Of a stretch of 64,000 bases of DNA, positions 21,514-31,440 are shown in pieces. Both the position numbers and the translations under genes were made by a program. The first letter of the stretch is position 1; each line of letters begins with the position of its first letter. Below the pieces are notes generated by a model. The model ran no database searches. It saw only the letters and a program-made list of their open reading frames with translations, and was not told the DNA's origin. This stretch comes from Deinococcus sp. AJ005 (lineage in GTDB: Bacteria > Deinococcota > Deinococci > Deinococcales > Deinococcaceae): positions 1,011,001 through 1,075,000 of the forward strand of contig NZ_CP044990.1 in NCBI RefSeq assembly GCF_009017495.1, read 5' to 3'.

Positions 21514-22268
21514 AAGTGCTGCTGACTGGGAGCGGGGGACGGCTGGGCACCGAACTGCGCGCCCTGCTGCCCGAGCTGGGAGCCGAGACCGTGGCCCCCA
21601 CTTCTGCGGAAATGGACATCACCGACATCACACAGGTCGTGGCCGTGGTACGCCGTGAGCGCCCTGATGTGATTGTCCACGCGGCGGCCTACACCGACGT
21701 GGGCGGCGCAGAGCGCAACCGGGACCAGTGTTGGGCGGTCAACGTCGGCGGCACCCGCCACATGGCGCACTCAGCCAATGCTGCGGGCGCGAAGCTGGTC
21801 CAGATCAGCACAGATTACGTATTCAGCGGCGAAACTGGGAATTATAGTGAGGACGACACGCCCGGCCCAGTGGTCAATTTCTACGCCCTGAGCAAACTGG
21901 TGGCCGAGGAAGCCGCCCGCACTGCACAGCGCCACCTGATCCTGCGCACCAGCTTTCGCCCGCGCGAGTTTCAGTACTCGGTGGCCTACAGTGACGTGTT
22001 CACCGGGCAGGATTACGTGGATATCATTGCGCCGATGATTGCGCTGGCGGTGGCGCACGCGCTCCAGATCACCGATGAGGTGCTACATATTGCCACCGAG
22101 CGCAAGAGCGTCTACGAGTTGGCACGGCGGCGCAGGCCCGATGTGCTGGAGGGAACGCGCGCCGAGGCGGGGGTGACGCTGCCGGGAGACGTGAGCCTGA
22201 ATACCGGGCGCTGGGGGCGTCTGCGCTGTCAACTACTCGCCGCGCCTGAAGTGCCAACCCTGCACTGA
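21510..22268 (+). CDS. rmlD: dTDP-4-dehydrorhamnose reductase
   Basis: 252 residues, slightly short for the family. GSGGRLGTELRALLP is the NADPH-binding start; DVIVHAAAYTDVGGAE and ISTDYVFSG are typical of RmlD; YALSK carries the Tyr/Lys pair. The last step yields dTDP-L-rhamnose. The start ATG 21510 overlaps the rmlC stop. No glycosyltransferase lies nearby, so the end polymer is not evident. Confidence 0.92.
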   Translation: MKVLLTGSGGRLGTELRALLPELGAETVAPTSAEMDITDITQVVAVVRRERPDVIVHAAAYTDVGGAERNRDQCWAVNVGGTRHMAHSANAAGAKLVQISTDYVFSGETGNYSEDDTPGPVVNFYALSKLVAEEAARTAQRHLILRTSFRPREFQYSVAYSDVFTGQDYVDIIAPMIALAVAHALQITDEVLHIATERKSVYELARRRRPDVLEGTRAEAGVTLPGDVSLNTGRWGRLRCQLLAAPEVPTLH

Positions 22269-22337
22269 ACCTAGCTGAGGAAGTGGCCCCGCACATTCCT
22301 GCGAAGCCACTCCCCTCCATCACTCGTAATTTTTGAA

Positions 22338-24158
<1,821 letters not shown>

Positions 24159-24223
24159 AAGAACTCCTGCCCGCCTGCTTTCACAAAAGACGGGGATGCC
24201 TGTTTGGTTTTGTGTGGCGTGTT

Positions 24224-24390
24224 CGGCCTTATTCCCACGTTGCCGCTGGGGTTTATCGCCGAACTTCCCGCATCTGCTTGATACAGACACGGCGGGTAGG
24301 TGTCGCCCACACCTGGAGGCATCCGCAGAACACTCGCTGACCTCCACCTCGTTTCCCACCCGCACAGTCTGGGTGGGCCTTGCGCTGCCC
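24224..24390 (-). promoter_or_regulatory. glmS ribozyme-riboswitch
   Basis: On the minus strand, GCA|GCGC at 24388-24382 fits the cleavage site (cut between A24386 and G24385). It is followed by the core: AAACGAGG (24353-24346), then GGAGG and CTGCGGATGCCTCC (24328-24315), which align with the P2 and catalytic core of known glmS ribozymes. A P1-like hairpin (CCCACCC/GGGTGGG) and a P3/P4-like pair of hairpins extend to about 24224. It lies in the 5' leader of glmS. Glucosamine 6-phosphate would trigger self-cleavage and lower glmS expression. Confidence 0.85.
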
Positions 24391-24433
24391 TGTTGGTACA
24401 AAGTCCCCCGGCATGAGAAGGGTTTGCGGATAG

Positions 24434-24439
24434 ATCATA
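24434..24439 (-). promoter_or_regulatory. -10 box for the glmS transcript
   Basis: TATGAT (24439 to 24434, minus) lies about 45 bases upstream of the ribozyme cleavage site. No clear -35 was recognised. Confidence 0.4.
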
Positions 24440-24560
24440 ACACCCGCCTGCCGCCTCTGCTGAGTGTGTTGCTCAGATGACGCTAGGGGGTGGGTAATGG
24501 AGGGGAAACAGAGTCGGGAGTGAGACAGTCTGCCGTTTGTCCCCGGCTGCGCTTGCTAGG

Positions 24561-24588
24561 CTGTGCCTGTAAGTCTGTGCCCGTAAAT
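24561..24588 (+). repeat. Two tandem 14-bp units
   Basis: CTGTGCCTGTAAGT and CTGTGCCCGTAAAT (12 of 14 identical) lie side by side in the leader upstream of the FmdB-like gene. They are too short to name; they could be a regulator site or chance slippage. Confidence 0.4.
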
Positions 24589-24668
24589 CTGGGGCCTGCT
24601 GAGCAATGCCCTCCGCGCACCCCTGATCCTTCGATCTCGCCCACCTCTGCCCCAAGGAACCTCTGCCC

Positions 24669-24950
24669 ATGCCCACCTACCTGTACAAGAACATCGACAC
24701 CGGAGAAATCTACGAGTTGCGCCAGAGCATGCGCGACGACGCCTACACCGTGCACCCCGAGACGGGCGCGGCGGTCAAGCGTGTGCTGGCGCGGCCCAGC
24801 ATCGCCTTTAAGGGCAGCGGCTTTTACGCCAACGATTCGCGCCCCCGCGAGAAGTCCGAGAGCAGCGGCGGCGGCGAGAGCAAGCCCGCGCCCAAAGCCG
24901 AGAGCGGCGGCAAGAGCGAAAGCAAGAGCAAGGGCGGCGGCGAGGGGTGA
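24669..24950 (+). CDS. FmdB-like small protein lacking the zinc-ribbon cysteines
   Basis: 93 residues. MPTYLYKNIDTGEIYELRQS and FKGSGFYANDS match the ends of the FmdB putative regulatory family (normally MPTYEYRCxxCG and FKGxGFY), but no cysteine is present anywhere, so zinc binding is lost. The C-terminal 35 residues are a Ser/Gly/Lys/Glu low-complexity tail. AAGGAA precedes the ATG. Its stop overlaps the GTG start of the HtrA-like protease (GTGA), suggesting joint expression. Confidence 0.75.
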   Translation: MPTYLYKNIDTGEIYELRQSMRDDAYTVHPETGAAVKRVLARPSIAFKGSGFYANDSRPREKSESSGGGESKPAPKAESGGKSESKSKGGGEG

Positions 24951-26059
24951 ACGCCGCCCGCGCTATAGGCGTTGCCCTGCTGCTGAGCGCGGCGGTGGCG
25001 GGCGCGTATGTCTCGGGCCGGGTCAGCGCCCAGCGCGCCCTGGTCACGCCAGACGAGATCAACACGGTGGAGGTCACGCAGAACGCCCTGCAAGCGGTGG
25101 TACGGATCGACAACCGCCTTCAGCGCGATCAGTTGCAGCCTGGCGACGATCCCATCGAGACGGGCACCGGCTTTTTTTACAAGAAAGACCTGATCGTGAC
25201 CAACTACCACGTCATCGAGTTTCAGGACTCGCTGAGTGTCACGCTGTACAACGGGCGCAAGGTGTCCGCCAAGATCGAGGGCGTCGATCCGGGCATCGAC
25301 ATCGCCATCCTGCGTGTGACCGGCGTGACCGCCCCCAAAACCCTGAGCTTTGGCAATAGCGCCCGCCTGATTCCGGGGCAGAAGCTGACCGCGATGGGCA
25401 CGCCCCTCAAGATTCCCAACTTCGTCAGCACCGGCATCTTCAGCGTGATGGCCAGCGCGGACAACGTGCCGCGCAACGACAACCTGGGCGGCGAGATCGG
25501 CGAGTATCTGATGACCACGGCCAGCATCCAGCAGGGCAACAGCGGCGGCCCGATCCTGGATTCGCGCGGGCTGGTGGTGGGCGTGGCCGATGCCAACGCC
25601 GCGCCCAACAACCTTGTGCCCGGCGTGATCGGCATCGCCATTCCCGGTGACATCGTCAAGCAGAGTCTGGACGATCTGGAGAAGATCGGGGTTCCGCAGC
25701 GCGGCACGCTGGGGGCCACGCTGGTGAATCTGGACACCCTTCCCCCGGCCCTGCGCCAGCTCGCGGGCCTCTCCAGCTCGGAAGGCGCGCTGGTGATGGA
25801 TGTGCCTGCCGGAAGCGCCGCCGCCCGCGCGGGCCTGCGCGGCAGCCTGCGCAACAGCAGCGATCAGTTGCTGGCCCCGCTGGGCGACATCATCGTGGCG
25901 GTGGACGGCGTGCGCGTGACGAACTCCTTTGACGTGACCCGGCTGGTGGCCACCAAACGCCCCGGCCAGACCGTGACCCTGCGCGTATGGCGCAACAAGA
26001 AGAGCGTGGACGTGAAGGTCACGCTGCTTAAGCGGACGCTGCAACAGACCGGGCGCTAG
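24947..26059 (+). CDS. HtrA/DegP-like trypsin-family serine protease with PDZ domain
   Basis: 370 residues. An N-terminal signal anchor (about 5-22) is followed by a chymotrypsin-fold domain with the triad His in VTNYHVIEF, Asp in PGIDIAILRV and Ser in QQGNSGGPI, then a C-terminal PDZ domain (LGATLVNLD to VTLRVWRNKK). It is exported to the envelope and probably degrades or refolds damaged proteins. The start is GTG 24947, overlapping the preceding stop. A terminator follows. Confidence 0.9.
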   Translation: MNAARAIGVALLLSAAVAGAYVSGRVSAQRALVTPDEINTVEVTQNALQAVVRIDNRLQRDQLQPGDDPIETGTGFFYKKDLIVTNYHVIEFQDSLSVTLYNGRKVSAKIEGVDPGIDIAILRVTGVTAPKTLSFGNSARLIPGQKLTAMGTPLKIPNFVSTGIFSVMASADNVPRNDNLGGEIGEYLMTTASIQQGNSGGPILDSRGLVVGVADANAAPNNLVPGVIGIAIPGDIVKQSLDDLEKIGVPQRGTLGATLVNLDTLPPALRQLAGLSSSEGALVMDVPAGSAAARAGLRGSLRNSSDQLLAPLGDIIVAVDGVRVTNSFDVTRLVATKRPGQTVTLRVWRNKKSVDVKVTLLKRTLQQTGR

Positions 26060-26074
26060 AGATGGAAACAGGGG

Positions 26075-26103
26075 AGACGGGGTGCTGGACGGCCCCGTCT
26101 TTT
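26075..26103 (+). terminator. Intrinsic terminator after the HtrA-like gene
   Basis: AGACGGGG (26075-26082) and CCCCGTCT (26093-26100), 10-base loop, then TTT. Sixteen bases downstream of the stop codon. Confidence 0.75.
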
Positions 26104-26191
26104 CTGCTGCTTCTGGCGGCGGGAAAGCTGCCCGTGTTGTCCTGGCCTGCGCGCTTCAGTTGACCGGGAACTTTCCAGTCCCACCCTCGTA

Positions 26192-26211
26192 TCAGAGTGA
26201 TATCACCCTGA
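26192..26211 (+). promoter_or_regulatory. Dyad operator upstream of the SPFH gene
   Basis: A 20-bp palindrome with nine of ten base pairs matching, centred on the perfect core GTGATATCAC (26197-26206). It ends five bases before the AGGAGG-type ribosome-binding site. The downstream ribbon-helix-helix gene is the obvious candidate to bind it, by autoregulation; this is inference. Confidence 0.6.
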
Positions 26212-26226
26212 GAGGAGGGAAACGGT

Positions 26227-27141
26227 ATGAGTGAACTGAAGAAAGCCCTCGAAGCTGTTGGACCGGAAGGTGGAATCTCCACACGCAATGGCGTGGCGAG
26301 CGTGGAACGTGCCGCTTTCGGCTTGCCGGGCGTGCCGATCTTTGTGCTGTGGCTGGCGCTGGTGGCGGCGGCGGTGTGGCTGCTGGTGGCGGGACAATTC
26401 CTGCTGAGCGTGGTGCTGGGCGTCCTGCTGTTCTTCGCTGTGATCGGGTTTTTCATCGTGCAGCCCAACCAGGCCAAGGTGCTGACCCTGTTCGGGCGCT
26501 ACGTGGGCACCGAGCGGCGCAACGGCATGTACTGGACCAATCCGCTCACCATTCGCAAGAACGTGTCGCTGCGAATCCGCAACTTCAACTCCGAGCGGCT
26601 GAAGGTCAACGATCTGTCGGGCAACCCCATCGAGATCGCCGCCGTGATCGTGTGGCGCGTGGTGGATTCGGCGCGGGCCACCTTTGATGTCGAGGACTAC
26701 GCCGAATTCGTTGCCATCCAGTCCGAGACGGCCCTGCGCCACCTGGCCTCGCAGTATCCCTACGACAACTACGAGGAAAGTGGGATGAGCCTGCGCGGCA
26801 ACGCCGACGAGGTGGCCGAGGCGCTGGGCCGCGAACTGGCTGCCCGCCTGCGCCACGCTGGGGTGGAAGTGCTGGAAGCCCGCCTGTCGCATCTGGCTTA
26901 CTCGCCGGAAATCGCCGGGGCCATGCTCCAGCGCCAGCAGGCCAGCGCCATCATCGCCGCCAGAGCGCAGATCGTGCAGGGCGCGGTGGGCATGGTGCAG
27001 ATGGCCCTGCGTGAGCTGGCCGAACAGAACATCGTGGAACTGGACGAGGAACGCAAGGCCCAGATGGTCAGCAATCTGCTGGTGGTCCTGACCAGCGAGC
27101 GCGGCACGCAGCCTATCGTGAACGCCGGAAGCCTGTACTAG
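26227..27141 (+). CDS. SPFH/band 7 (stomatin-like) membrane protein
   Basis: 304 residues. Two hydrophobic segments (about 35-55 and 57-78) are followed by [20 protein letters not shown], the start of the SPFH domain, and an Ala/Gln-rich helical region with the [19 protein letters not shown] block typical of band 7 proteins. Such proteins form large membrane-bound rings or microdomains. A strong GAGAGGAGGG ribosome site precedes the ATG. It is followed 28 bases later by a small DNA-binding protein, so the two form an operon. Confidence 0.88.
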   Translation: MSELKKALEAVGPEGGISTRNGVASVERAAFGLPGVPIFVLWLALVAAAVWLLVAGQFLLSVVLGVLLFFAVIGFFIVQPNQAKVLTLFGRYVGTERRNGMYWTNPLTIRKNVSLRIRNFNSERLKVNDLSGNPIEIAAVIVWRVVDSARATFDVEDYAEFVAIQSETALRHLASQYPYDNYEESGMSLRGNADEVAEALGRELAARLRHAGVEVLEARLSHLAYSPEIAGAMLQRQQASAIIAARAQIVQGAVGMVQMALRELAEQNIVELDEERKAQMVSNLLVVLTSERGTQPIVNAGSLY

Positions 27142-27169
27142 CGCGCCCCTGTAGGCAGAGGAGGCACGC

Positions 27170-27355
27170 ATGGCAAGGAAGAACTACCCCCTGCGAATCA
27201 GCCCCGAACTGTACGCAGCGCTGGAGCGCTGGGCCGCCGATGACCTGCGAAGCGTCAACGCCCAGATCGAGTATCTGCTGACCCAGGCGGCGCGGGAAGC
27301 GGGGCGGCTGAAGGCGGCGGCAGAACGGAAAGAGAAGCCAGACACTCAGGATTGA
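27170..27355 (+). CDS. Arc/CopG-type ribbon-helix-helix protein
   Basis: 61 residues. The beta strand [21 protein letters not shown] and following helix [13 protein letters not shown] are the ribbon-helix-helix fold (about 4-42); the tail is charged. It has a GAGG site before the ATG and lies directly after the SPFH gene. It probably represses its own operon through the palindrome at 26192-26211. The pairing could alternatively be antitoxin-like, but no toxin gene is adjacent. Confidence 0.8.
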   Translation: MARKNYPLRISPELYAALERWAADDLRSVNAQIEYLLTQAAREAGRLKAAAERKEKPDTQD

Positions 27356-27364
27356 AGAGATTTC

Positions 27365-27400
27365 TCAGAAAGCCCTCTCGCTTTGAAGAGGGCTTTCTGA
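27365..27400. terminator. Long perfect terminator hairpin
   Basis: Fourteen-pair stem TCAGAAAGCCCTCT (27365-27378) and AGAGGGCTTTCTGA (27387-27400), 8-base loop. It ends the SPFH operon and faces the convergent SDR gene. Confidence 0.75.
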
Positions 27401-27451
27401 TGCCTGCTCACCAGAGGACAGCCGTGGTGTGGGATGGACGCAACGTTCTAC

Positions 27452-28225
27452 TCAGCGGCTCCCGTACCGCCGCTCAATCACTACCCGCCGCACGATGCGG
27501 TCCGCCAGCCCCGGTAGCAGGCTGTCCAGCAGCGCCACAGCGCGGTAAATCCCCGGCACGGTTACTTCGCGGCGCGGACGCACCAGCACCCCAGCCACGG
27601 CGCGGGCCACCACTTCCGGCCCCGGCATCGGCAGGCGGGCGCGGGCGGTCATCTCACTTTTCACAAAGCCGGGCGAGATCAGGCTGACGTCCACGCCACT
27701 GCCCAGCAGCTCTCGCCGCAGGCCGTGCGAGAAGCCGCGTATCCCGAATTTGCTGGCACTGTACATGCCGTTGGTGGCCGCCCGCCCTGCCACCGAGCCG
27801 ATGTTGACGATATGCCCGCTGCCCCGCGAGCGCATTTCCGGTAGCACCAGCCGCACCAGTTCAATGGGCGCTTCCAGATTCACGCGGATCACGCGCAGCG
27901 GATCGGGATCGTCCCACCACCAGCCCTGCTCCACCGTGACCCCGGCATTGTTGATCAGCACGTCGATACGCCCGAAGTGCGCGTGGGCGGCGGCGATCAG
28001 GGCTTTGCGTGAATTGGCGTCGGTCACGTTGGTGGGGACGGCGATCACGCGTGAGCCGCTGGGATCGAGTTTGCGGGCCAGGGCGGCCAGTTGATCCTCG
28101 CGGCGGGCGGCCAGCAACAGCGCGTGCCCGCGCGCCGCCAGTTCGCGGGCCGTCGCCAGCCCGATGCCACTGGACGCGCCCGTGAGGACCACCACGCGGC
28201 GCTCGGAAGGGGATTTTGGAGTCAT
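27452..28225 (-). CDS. Short-chain dehydrogenase/reductase
   Basis: 257 residues: [16 protein letters not shown] (about 15-30) for cofactor binding, NNAG in [11 protein letters not shown], and the catalytic MYSASKFG (Tyr, Lys). Basic residues near AARRED after beta 2 suggest NADP(H). The C-terminal hydrophobic patch ([16 protein letters not shown]) is seen in the DltE/SDRA-like group. The substrate is unknown. TAGCAT (28238 to 28233) lies seven bases before the ATG, giving a leaderless start. Confidence 0.85.
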   Translation of the reverse strand: MTPKSPSERRVVVLTGASSGIGLATARELAARGHALLLAARREDQLAALARKLDPSGSRVIAVPTNVTDANSRKALIAAAHAHFGRIDVLINNAGVTVEQGWWWDDPDPLRVIRVNLEAPIELVRLVLPEMRSRGSGHIVNIGSVAGRAATNGMYSASKFGIRGFSHGLRRELLGSGVDVSLISPGFVKSEMTARARLPMPGPEVVARAVAGVLVRPRREVTVPGIYRAVALLDSLLPGLADRIVRRVVIERRYGSR

Positions 28226-28298
28226 GGACCGGATGCTAGCGCCCTTACCGAAACCAGTTCCTCAGCCGGGCATCAGGCACAGGCGGCAGACTGTGGGC

Positions 28299-29621
28299 GT
28301 GAAGCTGTCCCTCCTGACGTTGCCGCTGCTGTGCGCCGCCCTGCTGAGTGTGGGGGGGCAGGCCGCCGCACCGGGCAACATTCCTGCGCTGCCGCCGGGG
28401 CAGACGGCACCCGTTCCCAGGCCTCTGGCCCCAAAGCCTCCAGCCGTCAAGCCCCCGCCAGTGCAGACACCAGCACCCCAGCCGCTTCTGGAAATCGCGC
28501 CCACAACCCCGCCCCGTTCGCAGACCGCGCCTCCGCTGGTGCCGTTGCCGGGTGCGCCTCCGTCCATCCCCACACCACCCAAACCCGTTCCAGTTCCGCC
28601 CGCCGTCTACCGGCCCGCTGACCCGCTGTTCACCCGGCAGTGGGACATGACCACGATTGGCATGCCGCAGGCGTGGGCGCTGCTGCCAGAAGTGGTGCAG
28701 AAGGGCGGTATACCCAAAGCAATTTCCGTTACGGTGGCCGTGCTGGACACCGGATTCGTTAGCTCGCCGGAATTGGCTGGGCGCGTGGTGAATGGTTACG
28801 ATTTCGTGCATGATCCCGCGCGGGCCGGGGACGGCGACGGGCGTGACATAGACGCCTCCGGGGTGGGCCAGTTCGCCTATCACGGCGAGGTGGTGGCCAA
28901 CATCATCGCCGCTGCGCACGACGGGCGGGGGATGGCGGGCATCAACCCGGCGGCGCGCATCGTGCAGGTGCGGGTGGCGGGCACTGACGGCCTGATCGAT
29001 CCGCAGGATCTGGCCGATGGGCTGCGCTGGGCGGCGGGAATCCCAGTGCCGGGCGTTCCGGCCAATCCCAATCCAGCAAAAGTGCTGAACCTGAGTCTGT
29101 TCGCGGACTTCATTCCGCTGACCGGCTGCGACGCGCGCATCCAGAATGCGGTCAGCGCCGTGAATGCAAAGGGCGTGCTGATCGTGGTAGGGGCCGCCAA
29201 CGACGGTGCGGACGCCTCCGGCTATTCGCCTGCGGGCTGCCGCAACGTGCTGACCGTGACCAGCGCCACGCAACAGGGCACGCGCCCCGATTACGCCAAC
29301 TGGGGCCGCAGTGTCGCCCTCGCCGCGCCGGGAGGGGAGACTGGCCACGGCGTTCCCGTCAGCAGCCTGAGTGGGCCGGGAGGCGAGCGCAGCCCAAACG
29401 GCACCAGCATGGCTGCCCCACATGTGGCTGGAGTTGCCAGTCTCCTCCTGAGCGTGCGCCCCCGCCTGACGCCCACGCAGCTTCGCGCCCTGCTGATCCG
29501 CACCGCCACCCCGTTTCCCGGCGGGCGTTGTGACCCGGCCCCAGCCCGCACCTGTGGCAGCGGCACGCTGAATGCGGCAGCGGCGGTGCAGGAGGCACTG
29601 GCCTCCAGCCTGGGCAAATAA
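28299..29621 (+). CDS. S8 (subtilisin-like) secreted serine protease
   Basis: 440 residues: signal peptide (from GTG 28299, [19 protein letters not shown]), a Pro-rich linker of about 90 residues, then a peptidase S8 domain with Asp in VAVLDTGF, His in [13 protein letters not shown] and Ser in [19 protein letters not shown]. The His motif is HGEVVAN rather than the common HGTHVAG. It is secreted; a nutritional or surface role is likely. Longer in-frame starts exist back to 28164, but they read into the divergent SDR gene. Confidence 0.85.
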   Translation: MKLSLLTLPLLCAALLSVGGQAAAPGNIPALPPGQTAPVPRPLAPKPPAVKPPPVQTPAPQPLLEIAPTTPPRSQTAPPLVPLPGAPPSIPTPPKPVPVPPAVYRPADPLFTRQWDMTTIGMPQAWALLPEVVQKGGIPKAISVTVAVLDTGFVSSPELAGRVVNGYDFVHDPARAGDGDGRDIDASGVGQFAYHGEVVANIIAAAHDGRGMAGINPAARIVQVRVAGTDGLIDPQDLADGLRWAAGIPVPGVPANPNPAKVLNLSLFADFIPLTGCDARIQNAVSAVNAKGVLIVVGAANDGADASGYSPAGCRNVLTVTSATQQGTRPDYANWGRSVALAAPGGETGHGVPVSSLSGPGGERSPNGTSMAAPHVAGVASLLLSVRPRLTPTQLRALLIRTATPFPGGRCDPAPARTCGSGTLNAAAAVQEALASSLGK

Positions 29622-29699
29622 GCGGACAGACAGAGCGCTATGCCCCGCGACTGTTGGCCGACAACCCATGTCCCGCGTCCTGAACGCTAGGATGGGTGC

Positions 29700-29717
29700 A
29701 TGAGGTTTCAAGCATGA
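29700..29717 (+). CDS. Five-codon leaderless ORF coupled to the next gene
   Basis: TAGGAT (29688-29693) is six bases before ATG 29700, which reads M-R-F-Q-A and stops at TGA overlapping the ATG of the small membrane protein (ATGA). Either the mini-ORF is translated and delivers ribosomes to the next start, or the 14-base leader is just a short UTR. Confidence 0.3.
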   Translation: MRFQA

Positions 29718-29884
29718 ACGCTCCCGTCTGGCGCGTCTGGCTGGTCACGGCGCTGGTGTGTGGCTGGGGCATCCTGACCATTCGTTTCGTGACCACCAGC
29801 AACTGGCCGCTGGCTATTGTCAGTCTGGTGCTGGCCGTTTTTAACGGTTACACGTTGTACCAGTTGACTCGCAAGGGAAAATAG
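29714..29884 (+). CDS. Small two-helix membrane protein
   Basis: 56 residues with two hydrophobic segments (about 6-24 and 31-49) and a short basic tail RKGK. No recognised family. ATG 29714 has no ribosome-binding site of its own; an alternative in-frame GTG at 29696 would add six residues but disagrees with the -10 box at 29688-29693. It is the last GC-rich gene before the AT-rich islet. Confidence 0.55.
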   Translation: MNAPVWRVWLVTALVCGWGILTIRFVTTSNWPLAIVSLVLAVFNGYTLYQLTRKGK

Positions 29885-29983
29885 GGGAGAGCCTGACAAC
29901 ATTAGTTTTGTGGCAAAATTTCCGAGATTAGAGATTATTTAGTTCGTAGGGTAAAAAAATTGTGAAGGAGGCAGGCCAGCCTT

Positions 29984-30751
29984 ATGCGAGCTAAGTTTTT
30001 CTGTCCTAAATGTTTTGAAGAATTTGGCGGACCTAAGCAGGACAATACCCTTAGTGTCGCAATAAATGATATGGGAACTGAATCTGACCTGGCGATATGT
30101 TCAAGGGGTCACACTGTTGTCGTGCTTTCTAGTTCGTTCAACTATCAATTAACACTAAGCTATGCCTTCCTAGCATTTGAGAAGGGCTTCTACAGAGAAG
30201 CAACAATTGACGCGCAGGCGGCATTAGAGAATATGTATGGCGAAGTGATTCGAGCTTATGGTTTAAAGCGGCAATTTACAGATGCTGGAGTGAAATTTTC
30301 TATTAATATCAAATCGATCAGTAAGTTATCGGAGCGAAGAATCGGTGCCTTTGTTCTCATCTGCGCTTTAGAAGGTGTTTCTCCATTTATTTTGCCCGAA
30401 AAATTTATTAAAATTAGGAATAATTGTGTACATAATGGTATTAATCCTGGAAAAGATAGGGCATTTGAGTTTATAAAAGAGTGTGCTATTTTAATGTGTA
30501 GAATTAAAGACTCTAATTTAGGAAAAGATTTAGACTTAATGAAAGATATAAAAGTGGGATCAAGGTTTAGAGATCTGAATGGCAATAAATCAAATATATT
30601 AACATATATATTACATGATATACTTGATGATCGATTCATGGATTATGTTATTGGAGCATTTGGAACTCTTGAAGAATATCTGCAAATTGATAACGAGCAT
30701 TTATGGGACAATGTAAGAATGGTTTGGGACGATGGATTAATTGATCGATAA
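29984..30751 (+). CDS. Zinc-ribbon plus HEPN-like protein in an AT-rich islet
   Basis: 255 residues. N-terminal zinc ribbon: C7-x2-C10 (FCPKC) and C39-x3-H43 (CSRGH). A helical region follows (about 55-95), then RNNCVH (R145 to H150), which fits the R-x4-H catalytic signature of HEPN ribonucleases. AAGGAGG (29965-29971) lies 12 bases before the ATG. Base composition is foreign: 17 of 60 bases are G or C at 30421-30480, against 40 of 60 at 31021-31080. Codon use is AT-rich throughout, so recent transfer is likely. A defence or toxin RNase role is inference; no partner gene is adjacent. Confidence 0.6.
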   Translation: MRAKFFCPKCFEEFGGPKQDNTLSVAINDMGTESDLAICSRGHTVVVLSSSFNYQLTLSYAFLAFEKGFYREATIDAQAALENMYGEVIRAYGLKRQFTDAGVKFSINIKSISKLSERRIGAFVLICALEGVSPFILPEKFIKIRNNCVHNGINPGKDRAFEFIKECAILMCRIKDSNLGKDLDLMKDIKVGSRFRDLNGNKSNILTYILHDILDDRFMDYVIGAFGTLEEYLQIDNEHLWDNVRMVWDDGLIDR

Positions 30752-30779
30752 AATTGCTCAGACTTTCAAATCTGGTTTT

Positions 30780-31403
30780 TCAGCGCAGCAGCGGCAGGCC
30801 GAAGCCGTGCGCCTGGACGCGCTCGCAGACACGCCCAAAGGCCCCCGGATCGGCCACGAAATCCAGTTCGTCACCCGGCACGCGCAGCACCGGGCAGGCG
30901 TCGAACTCCGTGATCCAGGCGTCGTACAGACGGTTCAGGCCCGCCAGATAGACGTCGGGGATGTCCTGCTCGTAACTGCGTCCGCGCAGGGCAATCCGGC
31001 GGCGCAGCGTGGGCAGGCCCGCGTCGATGTGGATCAGCAGGTCCGGCACGCGCAGGGCGGGCAAAATCCCCTCGTACAGCCCGCAGTAGGTGGCCCAGTC
31101 GCGCGCCTCCATCTGGCCGCTCTCGAACAGGTTGCGGGCAAAGATGCTGGCGTCCTCGAACACGGTGCGGTCCTGGATGACGTAGCGTGCCCCCGTCACC
31201 AGATTCAGGTGCTGCTCCAGTCGGCGCGACAGAAAGTAGATCTGCGAGTGGAACGAGTAGCGCCGCATGTCGCGGTAAAAATCTTCCAGATACGGGTTGT
31301 CGGCGTAGGGTTCGTAGACAGGCCGCAGCCCGTAGCGCTCCGAGAGCATGCGCGTCAGCGTGCTTTTCCCGCTGCCGATGTTGCCGGAGACGGCCAGGTA
31401 CAT
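30780..31403 (-). CDS. Deoxynucleoside kinase (dGK/dAK family), first of two
   Basis: 207 residues: P-loop GNIGSGKST (about 7-15), the ERYG/YEPYADNPYLEDFY substrate region, QDRTVFED (the catalytic DR) and the Arg-rich lid RRRIALRGRSYEQD. It phosphorylates deoxypurine or deoxycytidine nucleosides for salvage. It lies 37 bases after its paralogue on the same strand. Which of the pair prefers dA, dC or dG cannot be told by eye. The AT-rich islet ends against its stop codon. Confidence 0.9.
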   Translation of the reverse strand: MYLAVSGNIGSGKSTLTRMLSERYGLRPVYEPYADNPYLEDFYRDMRRYSFHSQIYFLSRRLEQHLNLVTGARYVIQDRTVFEDASIFARNLFESGQMEARDWATYCGLYEGILPALRVPDLLIHIDAGLPTLRRRIALRGRSYEQDIPDVYLAGLNRLYDAWITEFDACPVLRVPGDELDFVADPGAFGRVCERVQAHGFGLPLLR

Positions 31404-31440
31404 CAGCTCCCTCCCCGTGTCCAGCGCAGCGTGCGGCGCA

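Noticed and set aside
22282..22311. Hairpin AGTGGC/GCCACT between rmlD and glmS
   Set aside because: Only six pairs with an 18-base loop and no U-tract; not counted as a terminator.
30757..30780. CAGA...TCTG with TTTTT after the HEPN-like gene
   Set aside because: The stem is only four pairs; it may stop transcription but cannot be claimed.
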